Source: an uncultured Hungatella sp. (GTDB lineage: Bacteria > Bacillota > Clostridia > Lachnospirales > Lachnospiraceae). Taken from it: 40,003 bases of DNA. The stretch covers positions 1 through 40,003 of the forward strand of contig CAMTAF010000024.1 of NCBI GenBank assembly GCA_947066955.1, in the 5' to 3' direction. The notes beneath the pieces are model-generated. The model was not told the origin of the DNA, did no database searches, and worked only from the letters and a program-made list of their open reading frames with translations. Position numbers and translations under genes: made by a program. Of the stretch, positions 15,424 to 23,208 are shown one piece after another (position 1 is the first letter of the stretch; each line of letters starts with the position of its first letter).

Positions 15424-16461
15424 ATGAATCCAGATATCCCAACAAAATTTCCAAATAACCCCCCCCGCCCCAAGATTGCCGTCCTCCTGGCGTCTTTCCA
15501 GGGGGAGGCCTACATTGAGGCCCAGTTGGATTCCATCCTGGCCCAGACGGTCCCGGGCATTCAGATTATTGTTTCCGACGACGGTTCCACGGACCGGACC
15601 CGCCAGATTTTAGAGCGGCACCAGAGGTATTATCCAAAGCAGATCATCCTGCGGCACCGGGATAAGGACGGGGAGTTTAGGAACCGGGAACCTTTTATCC
15701 CCGCTCCTGCCATGAATTTTTTCTGGCTCATGTCCCAGACAGACGCGGATTATGTGCTTTTAAGCGACCAGGATGATGTGTGGGATTCCCGGAAAGTGGA
15801 GAAGCTTTTATGGATGATGAGAGAGTTCGAGGTGCCAGGGCTTCCGGCGCTTGTGTTCTCGGACATGGAGGTGGTGGATGCGGAGCTGAGGGAGATTAGT
15901 CCCAGCTTTTTTGCCTACAGCCATATAGACCCTGACCGGTACATGTTTCCTAAGATTCTGGTGGAGAATGCGGTGACAGGTGGGGCGCTGATGATGAACC
16001 GTTCTCTGCTTCAAGTGGCGAGGAAGGTTCCCAGGGCGTGTTTTATGCATGACTGGTGGATCGCCCTGTGCGCCTGCTGTTTTGGGCACATGATTTGTGT
16101 CCGGGAACCCCTGTCCCTGTACCGCCAGCACCAGGACAATGTGCTGGGGGCGAGAGCCACAGGGAGCGCGGGGGACTTGTGGCAAAGGCGTTTCTGGAAG
16201 CAGCAGGTGGAGGACAATTACTGCCGCATGTTCATGCAGGCAGCGGCTTTTGGGGAAATGCACTGGAAACGGATGGAGACTTATGAGCGGGCTGTCCTGA
16301 AAGCTTTTCTGTCTCTGCCTGAAAAGACGCCAATCGAAAGGCTGCGGACCATCGGCGGGTACTATTTTTATAAGACCTCCTGGCTCCAGACCATAGCCCA
16401 GGCCGTGACGATCCCAAGGGATGTGAGGGCAAGGGCCAGAAGTCTGGGGCAGCGGGGCTGA
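15424..16461 (+). CDS. GT2 glycosyltransferase, rhamnosyltransferase-like
   Basis: A 345-residue GT-A fold family 2 transferase. The nucleotide-sugar site is seen as LLASFQGEAYIEAQLDSIL, the SDDGSTDRT motif (about residue 50), and SDQDDVW (about 115). That last motif is characteristic of the RgpB/GacC-like rhamnosyltransferases of Gram-positive rhamnan pathways. The acceptor-side motif is MHDWW, followed by YRQHQDNVLG. ATG 15424 is preceded by AGGAGG at a spacing of about seven; the frame upstream to 15346 belongs to a different gene remnant. It is the first gene of the polysaccharide locus. Donor sugar identity (rhamnose) is inferred from family resemblance and RmlC downstream. Confidence 0.85.
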   Translation: MNPDIPTKFPNNPPRPKIAVLLASFQGEAYIEAQLDSILAQTVPGIQIIVSDDGSTDRTRQILERHQRYYPKQIILRHRDKDGEFRNREPFIPAPAMNFFWLMSQTDADYVLLSDQDDVWDSRKVEKLLWMMREFEVPGLPALVFSDMEVVDAELREISPSFFAYSHIDPDRYMFPKILVENAVTGGALMMNRSLLQVARKVPRACFMHDWWIALCACCFGHMICVREPLSLYRQHQDNVLGARATGSAGDLWQRRFWKQQVEDNYCRMFMQAAAFGEMHWKRMETYERAVLKAFLSLPEKTPIERLRTIGGYYFYKTSWLQTIAQAVTIPRDVRARARSLGQRG

Positions 16462-16481
16462 CGGGAAAGGAGACAGACTCT

Positions 16482-17504
16482 ATGAACATCATCTATGCGT
16501 CCAATGATTCCTACGCCAGGCATTTGGCCGTGTCCATGTGCTCTCTTTTTGGCAGAAACAGGCAGTGCCCATCCGTCACCGTGTATGTGCTGTCCGCGGG
16601 CCTCTCAGAGGACAGCCGGGACAGGCTCCGTCAGATTGGGGATCAGTATGGGAGGAATCTTGAGATCCTGGAACTGGGGGATTTGAAAGAGCGGTTTGAC
16701 TATACAGTGGACACGGGCGGGTATGATATCAGCATCATGGGGCGGCTGTTTATGGGGGAAATGCTTCCCGAAAGCGTGGACAGGGCGCTTTATTTGGACT
16801 GCGACACCGTGGTGGCTCAGTCCCTGGAGCGGCTTTGGGACACGGACCTTGGGGGAAATATCCTGGGGGCTGTGATGGAGCCCACGATCTACGAGGCGGT
16901 GAAAGAGTCCGTCGGCCTGGGACACGGGGATCCCTACTTCAATTCCGGCATCCTTCTGGTGGATTTAAAGCAGTGGCGCGAGGAGGGGGTTCAGCAGAGG
17001 CTCCTGGATTACTGGAGGGAAAAGGGCGGGAAACTGTTTGCCAGCGACCAGGATGTGCTCAACGGTGCTTTGAAAGGGCGGATTAAGGCGCTGCCCCCTA
17101 AGTATAATTTTTTTACAAATTACCGGTATTTTTCCTATGGGGACTTGATCCGCCGCAGCCCCTCCTACAAGGCAGTGACAGAGGAGATGTTTGTCACAGC
17201 GAAAAAGCATCCCGCGGTGATCCATTACGCGGGGGACGAGAGGCCCTGGGTCCGGGGAAATTTGAACCATTACCGCAGGGCCTATGACATTTACCTGGCA
17301 AAGACCCCGTGGGCAGGGACGCCCAGGGAGAGGGGGCGGGAGATGTACATGCTGGCGTACCATGGGCTGGACTATGTGACGGTGCTGTGGCCGGAGGTGA
17401 GATGGATCATCAGCCGGAGGTTTGGCATGAAGCTGGTGGAATCAAGGAGAAGGGATATTGAAGGGGACATTGATGAAAATAAATTGCGTGATCGTCAATT
17501 ATAA
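16482..17504 (+). CDS. GT8 family glycosyltransferase
   Basis: A 340-residue GT8 transferase, the family of LPS galactosyl/glucosyltransferases and glycogenins, which retain the anomeric configuration. The DxD metal/nucleotide motif appears as YLDCDTVV (about residues 105-112). YFNSGILLVDL and the late HYAGDERPW supply the other family motifs. AAAGGAGA lies nine bases before ATG 16482. It is 20 bp after the preceding GT gene and overlaps the next by 32 bp, so the three are surely co-transcribed. It should act at the cytoplasmic face, adding hexose to a growing repeat or carrier. Donor and acceptor are not predictable. Confidence 0.9.
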   Translation: MNIIYASNDSYARHLAVSMCSLFGRNRQCPSVTVYVLSAGLSEDSRDRLRQIGDQYGRNLEILELGDLKERFDYTVDTGGYDISIMGRLFMGEMLPESVDRALYLDCDTVVAQSLERLWDTDLGGNILGAVMEPTIYEAVKESVGLGHGDPYFNSGILLVDLKQWREEGVQQRLLDYWREKGGKLFASDQDVLNGALKGRIKALPPKYNFFTNYRYFSYGDLIRRSPSYKAVTEEMFVTAKKHPAVIHYAGDERPWVRGNLNHYRRAYDIYLAKTPWAGTPRERGREMYMLAYHGLDYVTVLWPEVRWIISRRFGMKLVESRRRDIEGDIDENKLRDRQL

Positions 17505-18327
17505 TGACGCGGGTACGGTCTTGGAGCTGGTGGGCCGCATCCGCGGATACCGGTGTTTTGACCAGATTGTGGTGGTGGACAATGCCTCCACGGACGATTC
17601 CTGGCAGCGGCTGGAGCCTTTGAAAGACCACAAGGTGGCCGTGATCCGGGGGGAGAAAAACGGAGGCTATGGCTACGGCAATAATCTGGGGGTTAAGTAT
17701 GCGGCCCAGGTCAATGAGGCCACCCATGTGGTGATCGCCAACCCGGATGTGGAATTTTCCGAGAGCCTGGTCCTGGCTATGGGGCGGATCTTTAGTCAGC
17801 ACCCGGATGCGGGGGTTGTGTCGGCTGTCATGGAGGACATGGAGTACGGCGGCCTGGGCCGGGGCTGGCCCCTTCGAGGGTTTGTGGGGGAGCTCTTGGC
17901 CATGGGGCCTGTGAGCAGGCGGATCTTTGGAAGATTCTTAAACTACCCTGAGAAGTATTTTGAGGGGAAGAAGGCGGTCTGGGTGGATGTGGTCCACGGT
18001 TCCATGCTCATGGTGGACACGGCGGCGTTTTTGGGGTGCGGCGGCTATGATGAAAATATTTTCCTCTACCAGGAGGAAGCTGTGCTGGGGTGGAAGATGA
18101 GAACCGAGGGTTACAGGACAGCCCTCCTCCTTGCGCAGTCCTATGTACACCGCCACGGAGTCTCTGTGGGAAAATCCGTGGGCCAGGCTTTGGAACGCCA
18201 GAAGCTGCGCCATGAGAGTGTTCTGTATTATATGAAACACTATCTGTATATCAATCCCTTTCAGGCCGCAGTGGCCAGGATGTGGTTTTGGGGGATTCTG
18301 ATGGAGATCAGGGTCATGTGCAGATGA
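17473..18327 (+). CDS. GT2 family glycosyltransferase
   Basis: A 284-residue family 2 transferase resembling WbbL/rhamnosyltransferases. The N-terminal strand INCVIVNYND, the DNASTDDSW nucleotide-binding motif (about residues 37-45), IANPDVEFS in place of the DxD, and the FLYQEEAVLGWKMR acceptor motif are visible. The start ATG 17473 lies inside the GT8 gene with AAGGGG six bases upstream; a TTG at 17458 is less likely. Translational coupling with the upstream gene is expected. It is followed by repeat C1 and then by an AAA/nuclease gene that interrupts the glycosyltransferase series. Confidence 0.85.
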   Translation: MKINCVIVNYNDAGTVLELVGRIRGYRCFDQIVVVDNASTDDSWQRLEPLKDHKVAVIRGEKNGGYGYGNNLGVKYAAQVNEATHVVIANPDVEFSESLVLAMGRIFSQHPDAGVVSAVMEDMEYGGLGRGWPLRGFVGELLAMGPVSRRIFGRFLNYPEKYFEGKKAVWVDVVHGSMLMVDTAAFLGCGGYDENIFLYQEEAVLGWKMRTEGYRTALLLAQSYVHRHGVSVGKSVGQALERQKLRHESVLYYMKHYLYINPFQAAVARMWFWGILMEIRVMCR

Positions 18328-18362
18328 GTGGAAGAGCCAGAAAGAGAAGGCAGAAAACCCTC

Positions 18363-18482
18363 GTGCGCCCGGCAGCGGACGCGCCACCGTCCCATGAAAG
18401 TCTGGCGGGCGCACTTGGCATACCTGAATTTAGATCGCCTGACGGCGATAGAACTTTCACAGTAAATAGGGAGAAAGCGTGT
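18363..18482. repeat. Hairpin repeat, family C (copy C1)
   Basis: Outer arms gtgcgcccg and cgggcgcac bracket about 35 bp. Then follows ttggcatacctgaatttag and a small perfect hairpin atcgcc-tgac-ggcgat (18434-18449). The part after the big stem matches 32176-32259 up to the start codon of the next gene, and the whole element resembles the units of the tandem array at 27530-27850. Confidence 0.65.
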
Positions 18483-20081
18483 ATGGGAAAAATATTTAAC
18501 ACAAGCGGAGACTGCAAGCCATCCCAGCATTATATGGTGGATATCCATGGGCGGCTGCTGAAGATAAAAGAGATGATAGACAGAGGAAATTATTTTTCCA
18601 TCAATCAGGCCCGCCAGTACGGAAAGACTACAATATTGCGGAACCTCCGCCGCTTTCTCCAGGAAGAATATCTTGTGATAAGCCTGGACTTTCAAAAGGA
18701 AATGAGCGACGCGAAATTTCAAAATGAAAATGTGTTTTCCATCGCATTTGCTAACGGCTTTTTGTGGGATATAAAAAAATACAAATTGTCGGATTCCCTG
18801 AAGGAGGCCACAGACTTTTTAAAGGAAGAGTTGAGAGATCACCGCGATGAGTTGGAGCTGGTGGAATTGTTCCGGCATCTGAGTTTGATCTGCGGCGCTT
18901 CGGAAAAACCCATTGTTCTTTTGATCGATGAAGTGGACAGTGCAGCTAATAATCAGGTGTTTCTGGATTTTCTCGGACAACTGCGGGGGTATTATATTAA
19001 CCGTGATGAGGAACCAACGTTCCAATCCGTGATCCTGGCGGGGGTTTATGATGTGAAAAATATGAAGCGAAAGATCAGACCGGAGGAGGAGCATAAGTTT
19101 AACAGCCCTTGGAACATTGCAGTGGATTTTGATATTGATATGAGTTTTTCTGAGACAGATATTGCCGGGATGCTTGCAGAGTATGAAAGGGATCATGGGA
19201 CAGGGATGGATATTGCCGGGATTTCAAAGGAAATCTGGAGTTATACATCCGGCTACCCGTTTTTGGTTTCCCGCATATGCAAACTGCTTGATGAAAATGT
19301 GGCGGGAACTGAGAATTTTCCGGATCGAAGGTCAGCCTGGACAGTGTCGGGGGTCCAGGAAGCGGTGAAAATGCTTTTGATGGAAAAGAATACTTTGTTT
19401 GAATCCCTGATCAATAAACTTACGGATTATCCGGACCTCCGCCAGCTTCTTTATTCTATCCTTTTTACGGGTAGGGGGATGCCGTATAACCAGCTGACGG
19501 AGACGGTTGATGTGGCGGCTATGTTCGGTTTTGTGAGAAAAATTGGGGGGAATGTGGCGGTTTCCAACCGGATCTTTGAGACTGTGCTGTACAACTGGTT
19601 TCTTGCCCAGGAAGCCTTGGAAAGTGATCTGTATAAGGCGGCTCTGCAGGATAAGAATCAGTTTATTGAGCATGGCATGCTGAATATGGAGTTGGTTCTG
19701 GCAAAATTTGTTACACACTTTCACGACCTTTATGGGGAGCATGGAGATGCTTTTGTGGAAGATGTGGGGCGGCGGTACTTTCTGCTTTATCTAAAACCGA
19801 TCATCAATGGCACAGGAAATTATTATATTGAAGCTCAGACCCGTGATATGGAGCGCACGGATGTTATTATTGATTACAGAGGGCAGCAATTTGTAATCGA
19901 AATGAAGGTGTGGAGAGGAAATGCGTATAACGAGAGAGGGGAACGGCAGTTGTCCGATTATCTGGAATATTATCACCTGGAGAAGGGATATATGATCAGC
20001 TTCAATTTTAACAAAAAGAAAGAGACTGGAGTAAAGAAAGTTATTCTGGGGGATAAGATTCTTGTAGAGGCGGTTGTCTGA
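18483..20081 (+). CDS. AAA-family ATPase with C-terminal PD-(D/E)XK nuclease-like domain
   Basis: A 532-residue protein. The P-loop is QARQYGKTT (about residues 41-49), the Walker B LLIDEVDS (about 144-151), and a later SGYPFLVSRICK segment is typical of this AAA-like family. The C-terminal part has RTDVIIDY (about 458) and FVIEMKVWRG (about 470), the D...ExK pattern of PD-(D/E)XK nucleases, followed by QLSDYLE. It is related in architecture, but not closely in sequence, to the protein at 13342. Its function is unknown. ATG 18483 is chosen with GGGAG about nine bases before; codons upstream translate repeat C1. It seems an insertion into the glycan locus rather than part of the pathway. Confidence 0.82.
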   Translation: MGKIFNTSGDCKPSQHYMVDIHGRLLKIKEMIDRGNYFSINQARQYGKTTILRNLRRFLQEEYLVISLDFQKEMSDAKFQNENVFSIAFANGFLWDIKKYKLSDSLKEATDFLKEELRDHRDELELVELFRHLSLICGASEKPIVLLIDEVDSAANNQVFLDFLGQLRGYYINRDEEPTFQSVILAGVYDVKNMKRKIRPEEEHKFNSPWNIAVDFDIDMSFSETDIAGMLAEYERDHGTGMDIAGISKEIWSYTSGYPFLVSRICKLLDENVAGTENFPDRRSAWTVSGVQEAVKMLLMEKNTLFESLINKLTDYPDLRQLLYSILFTGRGMPYNQLTETVDVAAMFGFVRKIGGNVAVSNRIFETVLYNWFLAQEALESDLYKAALQDKNQFIEHGMLNMELVLAKFVTHFHDLYGEHGDAFVEDVGRRYFLLYLKPIINGTGNYYIEAQTRDMERTDVIIDYRGQQFVIEMKVWRGNAYNERGERQLSDYLEYYHLEKGYMISFNFNKKKETGVKKVILGDKILVEAVV

Positions 20082-20106
20082 GAAAGGCTAAGTTCTCAAA
20101 ATAAAG

Positions 20107-20140
20107 GCAGGCCGGAGTATGGCTTCGTACTCCGGCCTGC
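20107..20140. terminator. Rho-independent terminator, likely bidirectional
   Basis: A 13-bp perfect stem, gcaggccggagta and tactccggcctgc, with an 8-base loop, flanked by aaagg on the left and tttc on the right. It lies between convergent genes, the AAA/nuclease gene and the L,D-transpeptidase, and can serve both. Confidence 0.8.
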
Positions 20141-20257
20141 TTTCATCCCGGCTATTGTGCCTGGAAACTGAATTTCTGCCCATGCTTGTGCCCATGCCTT
20201 GGAGGGGCAAGCCCTCTCTTTCCTTCACGAGGGTGTGGGAAATGTGGCATGAAAATC

Positions 20258-21958
20258 TTACTGCGGATGCGCCGCGATAATCCTCGCGCTCTCAGCCGCG
20301 ATGCCCTCAGGAGTCACATTGGGATCAGTGGGATCCCAGGTCTGCTCGAAGGGAATCTCATAAGCGATGGTGGGACGCTCAAAGGGTCCCGGTATGGAGC
20401 TGTTGTACACAGTCACCGTGGTGCCCAGAGGGCAGTTGTCAAAGATCCACTTGGAGTCCGCGGTGGTCAGGCGGATACAGCCTGCGGACCGGGCGATTCC
20501 AAGATTGTTGTAGGTGCTGGCCCACACGGTGTATGGGTCGGGCGCGTCGTAGATGATGGAATGCATCAGGATGGAAAGCCCGGATCCAAGGCGTGTGGCG
20601 TACTGGGTGTACAGGTCATGGATCATCAGGCGCCAGCGGTATTTCTCCGGTGTGCGGAAGGTGCCGATGGGCGTGTCGTCGCCGGTGGAGACCAGGAAGG
20701 ACTTGACAGGAACAATAAATCCGTTGTCTCCGTCGGAGGTGTAGATGGTCAGGCAGTCCATCTGCTTGTTGATCTTGATCTGGAAAGGCCCTCCGGTGCC
20801 GATGATGGGCTCAATGTCCGTGAACAGCTTTCCGTCCTCGCCGAAATAGTACTTGTATCCGTCGATGTACTGCCATCCGGTTACGGGGTAGGAGTCTACG
20901 AAATAGTAGCGGTCATTGCCCAGCCATCCCCATCCGGTGAAGTTGGAGCCGTCGCCGTGGATGTAGCGCATGGCGCCGTCTATGTACTGGATCCCGTCGG
21001 GATGAGCGGATACCACAGGGTTCTCAAAGCTTACGTCAGGGGTGTCCCCTTTGCGGAAGAACGCCAGGCGGTAGCCGGTGATATAGAGCCCGGCGTTCAT
21101 GGTGCCGCAGGTCTCGCCGTTCTTGGCCCATCCGGTCTGCTCGCCGTTGCTTAATGTGGTTGTATAGTAGATGTCGTAGTCATTGTTCACAGGCCCGGCA
21201 AAGCGGCACTGGATGGCCTCCACTGGGGCGAAATCTGCCGGGATGTTGGTCTGCTGGCCGTTCATCACCCACAGGCTCCAGCCGTTGGAGGTGGAGTAGG
21301 TGCGGTAGAGGAAATTGCCGTGGATATTCTCCAGGAATGTGGAGATGGAGTAGAAGGGACGTCCGTCTACGGTGATCCACTGGTCATTGACAAATGCCTG
21401 AGACCACTGGTGGGCGTCGGCCAGCAGGATAGTGGTCTGCAGTCTGGGGGATCTTAATGGCACGGTGAGGATGTTGGGAACTTCCTCTTCCTGGGGAGGC
21501 TGCTCTTCCCCAGTGGAAGTGCCTTCTCCCGCGGTCACGTCTTCTCCTGTGGAAGTGCCTTCTCCCGCAGTTGTCCCTTCTCCTGTGGAGGCGCCGTCTC
21601 CAGTGGTTGTCCCCTCGCCAGCGGCGGCATCCCCGGTTCCGGTGCCTTCTGTGCCGGTGCCCTCCTGTTCAGGAGCCGTGGTTTCCTCTGAGGGAGCTGT
21701 CTCCCCCGGTCCGGCAGGTCCTGTCTGGGAGGAGCCGGTGGTATCTGTTGAGGGATCTTGTCCCTGGGTATCCTGGTCAGGGTCTATGGGGTGGAGCTGG
21801 TCAGACGAGTCTGGCGGTGTCTCCTGTACGGCAGGGTTCAGTGCCGGGTCAAAGGCGGGACCAAAGTCCTCCGGCGCGGCGAAAGCGTTCAAGATGCTTC
21901 CGGCTGTCATGGCCGCGGTGAGGAAGAAAGTCAGTCCCAATTTTTTGTATTTATGCAT
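20258..21958 (-). CDS. Secreted L,D-transpeptidase with wall-binding repeats
   Basis: A 566-residue exported protein. A Lys-rich start and hydrophobic core end in NAFA|AP, a signal peptidase I site near residue 28. Residues about 30-160 are an acidic Thr/Gly/Glu/Pro-rich linker with repeats of the GEGTSTGE type. W/Y-rich glucan/choline-binding-like repeats (GWGWLGNDRYYFV, GWQYIDGYKYYFGEDG) lie around 325-385. The YkuD domain (about 400-520) has HSIIYDAP and SAGCIRLT with the catalytic Cys near 494; Ala replaces the His seen in the common SHGC form. The enzyme would make 3-3 cross-links in peptidoglycan or anchor polymers. AGGAGG precedes the ATG. It is divergent from the GT2 gene at 22108. 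Confidence 0.9.
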   Translation of the reverse strand: MHKYKKLGLTFFLTAAMTAGSILNAFAAPEDFGPAFDPALNPAVQETPPDSSDQLHPIDPDQDTQGQDPSTDTTGSSQTGPAGPGETAPSEETTAPEQEGTGTEGTGTGDAAAGEGTTTGDGASTGEGTTAGEGTSTGEDVTAGEGTSTGEEQPPQEEEVPNILTVPLRSPRLQTTILLADAHQWSQAFVNDQWITVDGRPFYSISTFLENIHGNFLYRTYSTSNGWSLWVMNGQQTNIPADFAPVEAIQCRFAGPVNNDYDIYYTTTLSNGEQTGWAKNGETCGTMNAGLYITGYRLAFFRKGDTPDVSFENPVVSAHPDGIQYIDGAMRYIHGDGSNFTGWGWLGNDRYYFVDSYPVTGWQYIDGYKYYFGEDGKLFTDIEPIIGTGGPFQIKINKQMDCLTIYTSDGDNGFIVPVKSFLVSTGDDTPIGTFRTPEKYRWRLMIHDLYTQYATRLGSGLSILMHSIIYDAPDPYTVWASTYNNLGIARSAGCIRLTTADSKWIFDNCPLGTTVTVYNSSIPGPFERPTIAYEIPFEQTWDPTDPNVTPEGIAAESARIIAAHPQ

Positions 21959-22028
21959 TGGATTGTCCTCCTAAGATGATATTATCTATGTTAATTTACC
22001 ACATCTGGAGGGAAAATGCCATATCCGA

Positions 22029-22095
22029 TTTACAATTTATGGCCTATATTGTAAAATGAAAGGGATTGGCAAAGGAAACGTAAGGATATTGTAAA
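22029..22095. promoter_or_regulatory. Candidate operator: three ATTGTAAA boxes between divergent genes
   Basis: TTTACAAT (22029-22036) and ATTGTAAA (22048-22055) form an inverted pair, and a third ATTGTAAA lies at 22088-22095, exactly 40 bp after the second. They sit in the 149-bp divergent region between the L,D-transpeptidase and a glycosyltransferase. A minus-strand TTGCCA...TATAGG promoter would overlap the boxes. The binding protein is unknown. Confidence 0.4.
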
Positions 22096-22107
22096 TGGAG
22101 AATGCTT

Positions 22108-23205
22108 ATGGTACGGAGTTCTGAGAAAATTATGGTCAGCATTTGCTGCATCACATATAACCAGAGAGAGTATATCCGGGACGCTCTGGATGGATTTTTG
22201 AGCCAGAAGACGGATTTTTCCTATGAGGTGCTGATCCACGACGACGCCTCCACAGACGGCACGGCGGAGATTATCGCGGATTACGCGGCCCGGTTCCCGG
22301 ACATCATAAAGCCCATTCTGCAGACAGAGAACCAGTACGCCAAGGGCCTCACCAATGTGAGCGGAACCTACAATTTCCCCCGGGCTAAGGGCAGGTACAT
22401 TGCCATGTGTGAGGGGGATGACTACTGGACGGACGAGAGCAAGCTCCAGCGGCAGGCGGATTATCTGGAGGCCCATCCGGATTGCTCTCTGGTGTTTCAC
22501 AGCGCCAAAGTGGAGGTTCAGGGGAGGGCCCTGACGGAACACGCCATGAGGCCGTACCGGAGAAGCAGGAAGGTGACGGCCCGGGAGATCATAGACAAGA
22601 CCTCCGGCTACCCCACTGCCTCTCTGATGTTTCGGAGGGAGATGGTGGAGACATTGCCGGATTTTTATGTGCAGGCACCCATTGCGGACATCCCTCTCCA
22701 GCTCATGGCGGCCGCACGAGGCTGGGCCTACTATATGGACCGGCCCATGTGCGTGTACCGCTTAGGCGGGGCGGCTTCCTGGACAACCCTGATGAAGCAG
22801 GGGGATTATGATAAAAAGCAGAGAGAATACGCCAAGGCCATGAGGCGGATGTACCAGGGCTTTGACAAAGAGACAGGCGGGAGGTTCCATGACACGGTGG
22901 AGAAGGCCATCCGGCGGCTTTACTATTTAACCCAGGTGAACAGGAGAAAGTTTTCCGTAATCCTGGCCCGGGAGAACCGGGATTTATACCGGGAGCTGAA
23001 CTTGAGAACCCGCTTTTTTATCAGGTTCGAGAGCCGGATGCCTGGATTATACGGGCAGCTTCAGAGCTGGTTCCACAGCAGAGGGAGGGGAGAGCGCGAG
23101 AGGCCAGCCCAGGCGGAGTGCTTCCGGCAGGGCAACGGGCCAGGCGGAGCGCTTCCGGAGGGCAGCTGCTCAGGGGAAAAGCACGAGAAAGACAGGGAGA
23201 TTTGA
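22108..23205 (+). CDS. GT2 family glycosyltransferase
   Basis: A 365-residue family 2 transferase: VSICCITYNQREYIRDALDGFL, HDDASTDGT (about residues 47-55), and CEGDDYWTD (about 100) as the DxD-type motif. MRPYRRSRKVTAREI and the ASLMFRREMV segment follow, as in capsule and exopolysaccharide transferases. ATG 22108 has GGAG seven bases upstream; ATG 22102 is too close to it. The last 35 or so residues are rich in Arg/Glu/Gly and contain a 31-bp direct DNA repeat (23109-23165) in two different frames, so the tail is probably not conserved. It starts the second segment of the polysaccharide locus; its stop lies 3 bp before the flippase start. Confidence 0.87.
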   Translation: MVRSSEKIMVSICCITYNQREYIRDALDGFLSQKTDFSYEVLIHDDASTDGTAEIIADYAARFPDIIKPILQTENQYAKGLTNVSGTYNFPRAKGRYIAMCEGDDYWTDESKLQRQADYLEAHPDCSLVFHSAKVEVQGRALTEHAMRPYRRSRKVTAREIIDKTSGYPTASLMFRREMVETLPDFYVQAPIADIPLQLMAAARGWAYYMDRPMCVYRLGGAASWTTLMKQGDYDKKQREYAKAMRRMYQGFDKETGGRFHDTVEKAIRRLYYLTQVNRRKFSVILARENRDLYRELNLRTRFFIRFESRMPGLYGQLQSWFHSRGRGERERPAQAECFRQGNGPGGALPEGSCSGEKHEKDREI

Positions 23206-23208
23206 AAG

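Noticed and set aside
20477-20479. Inactive L,D-transpeptidase because of SAGC in place of SHGC
   Set aside because: The catalytic Cys, Gly and Arg are kept; to my knowledge the residue before Gly varies in the family, so loss of activity is not supported.
21432-21974. Plus-strand open frame of 180 codons opposite the L,D-transpeptidase
   Set aside because: It is a shadow of the Thr/Gly/Glu-rich linker, with low-complexity Ser/Pro/Val content and no ribosome site.
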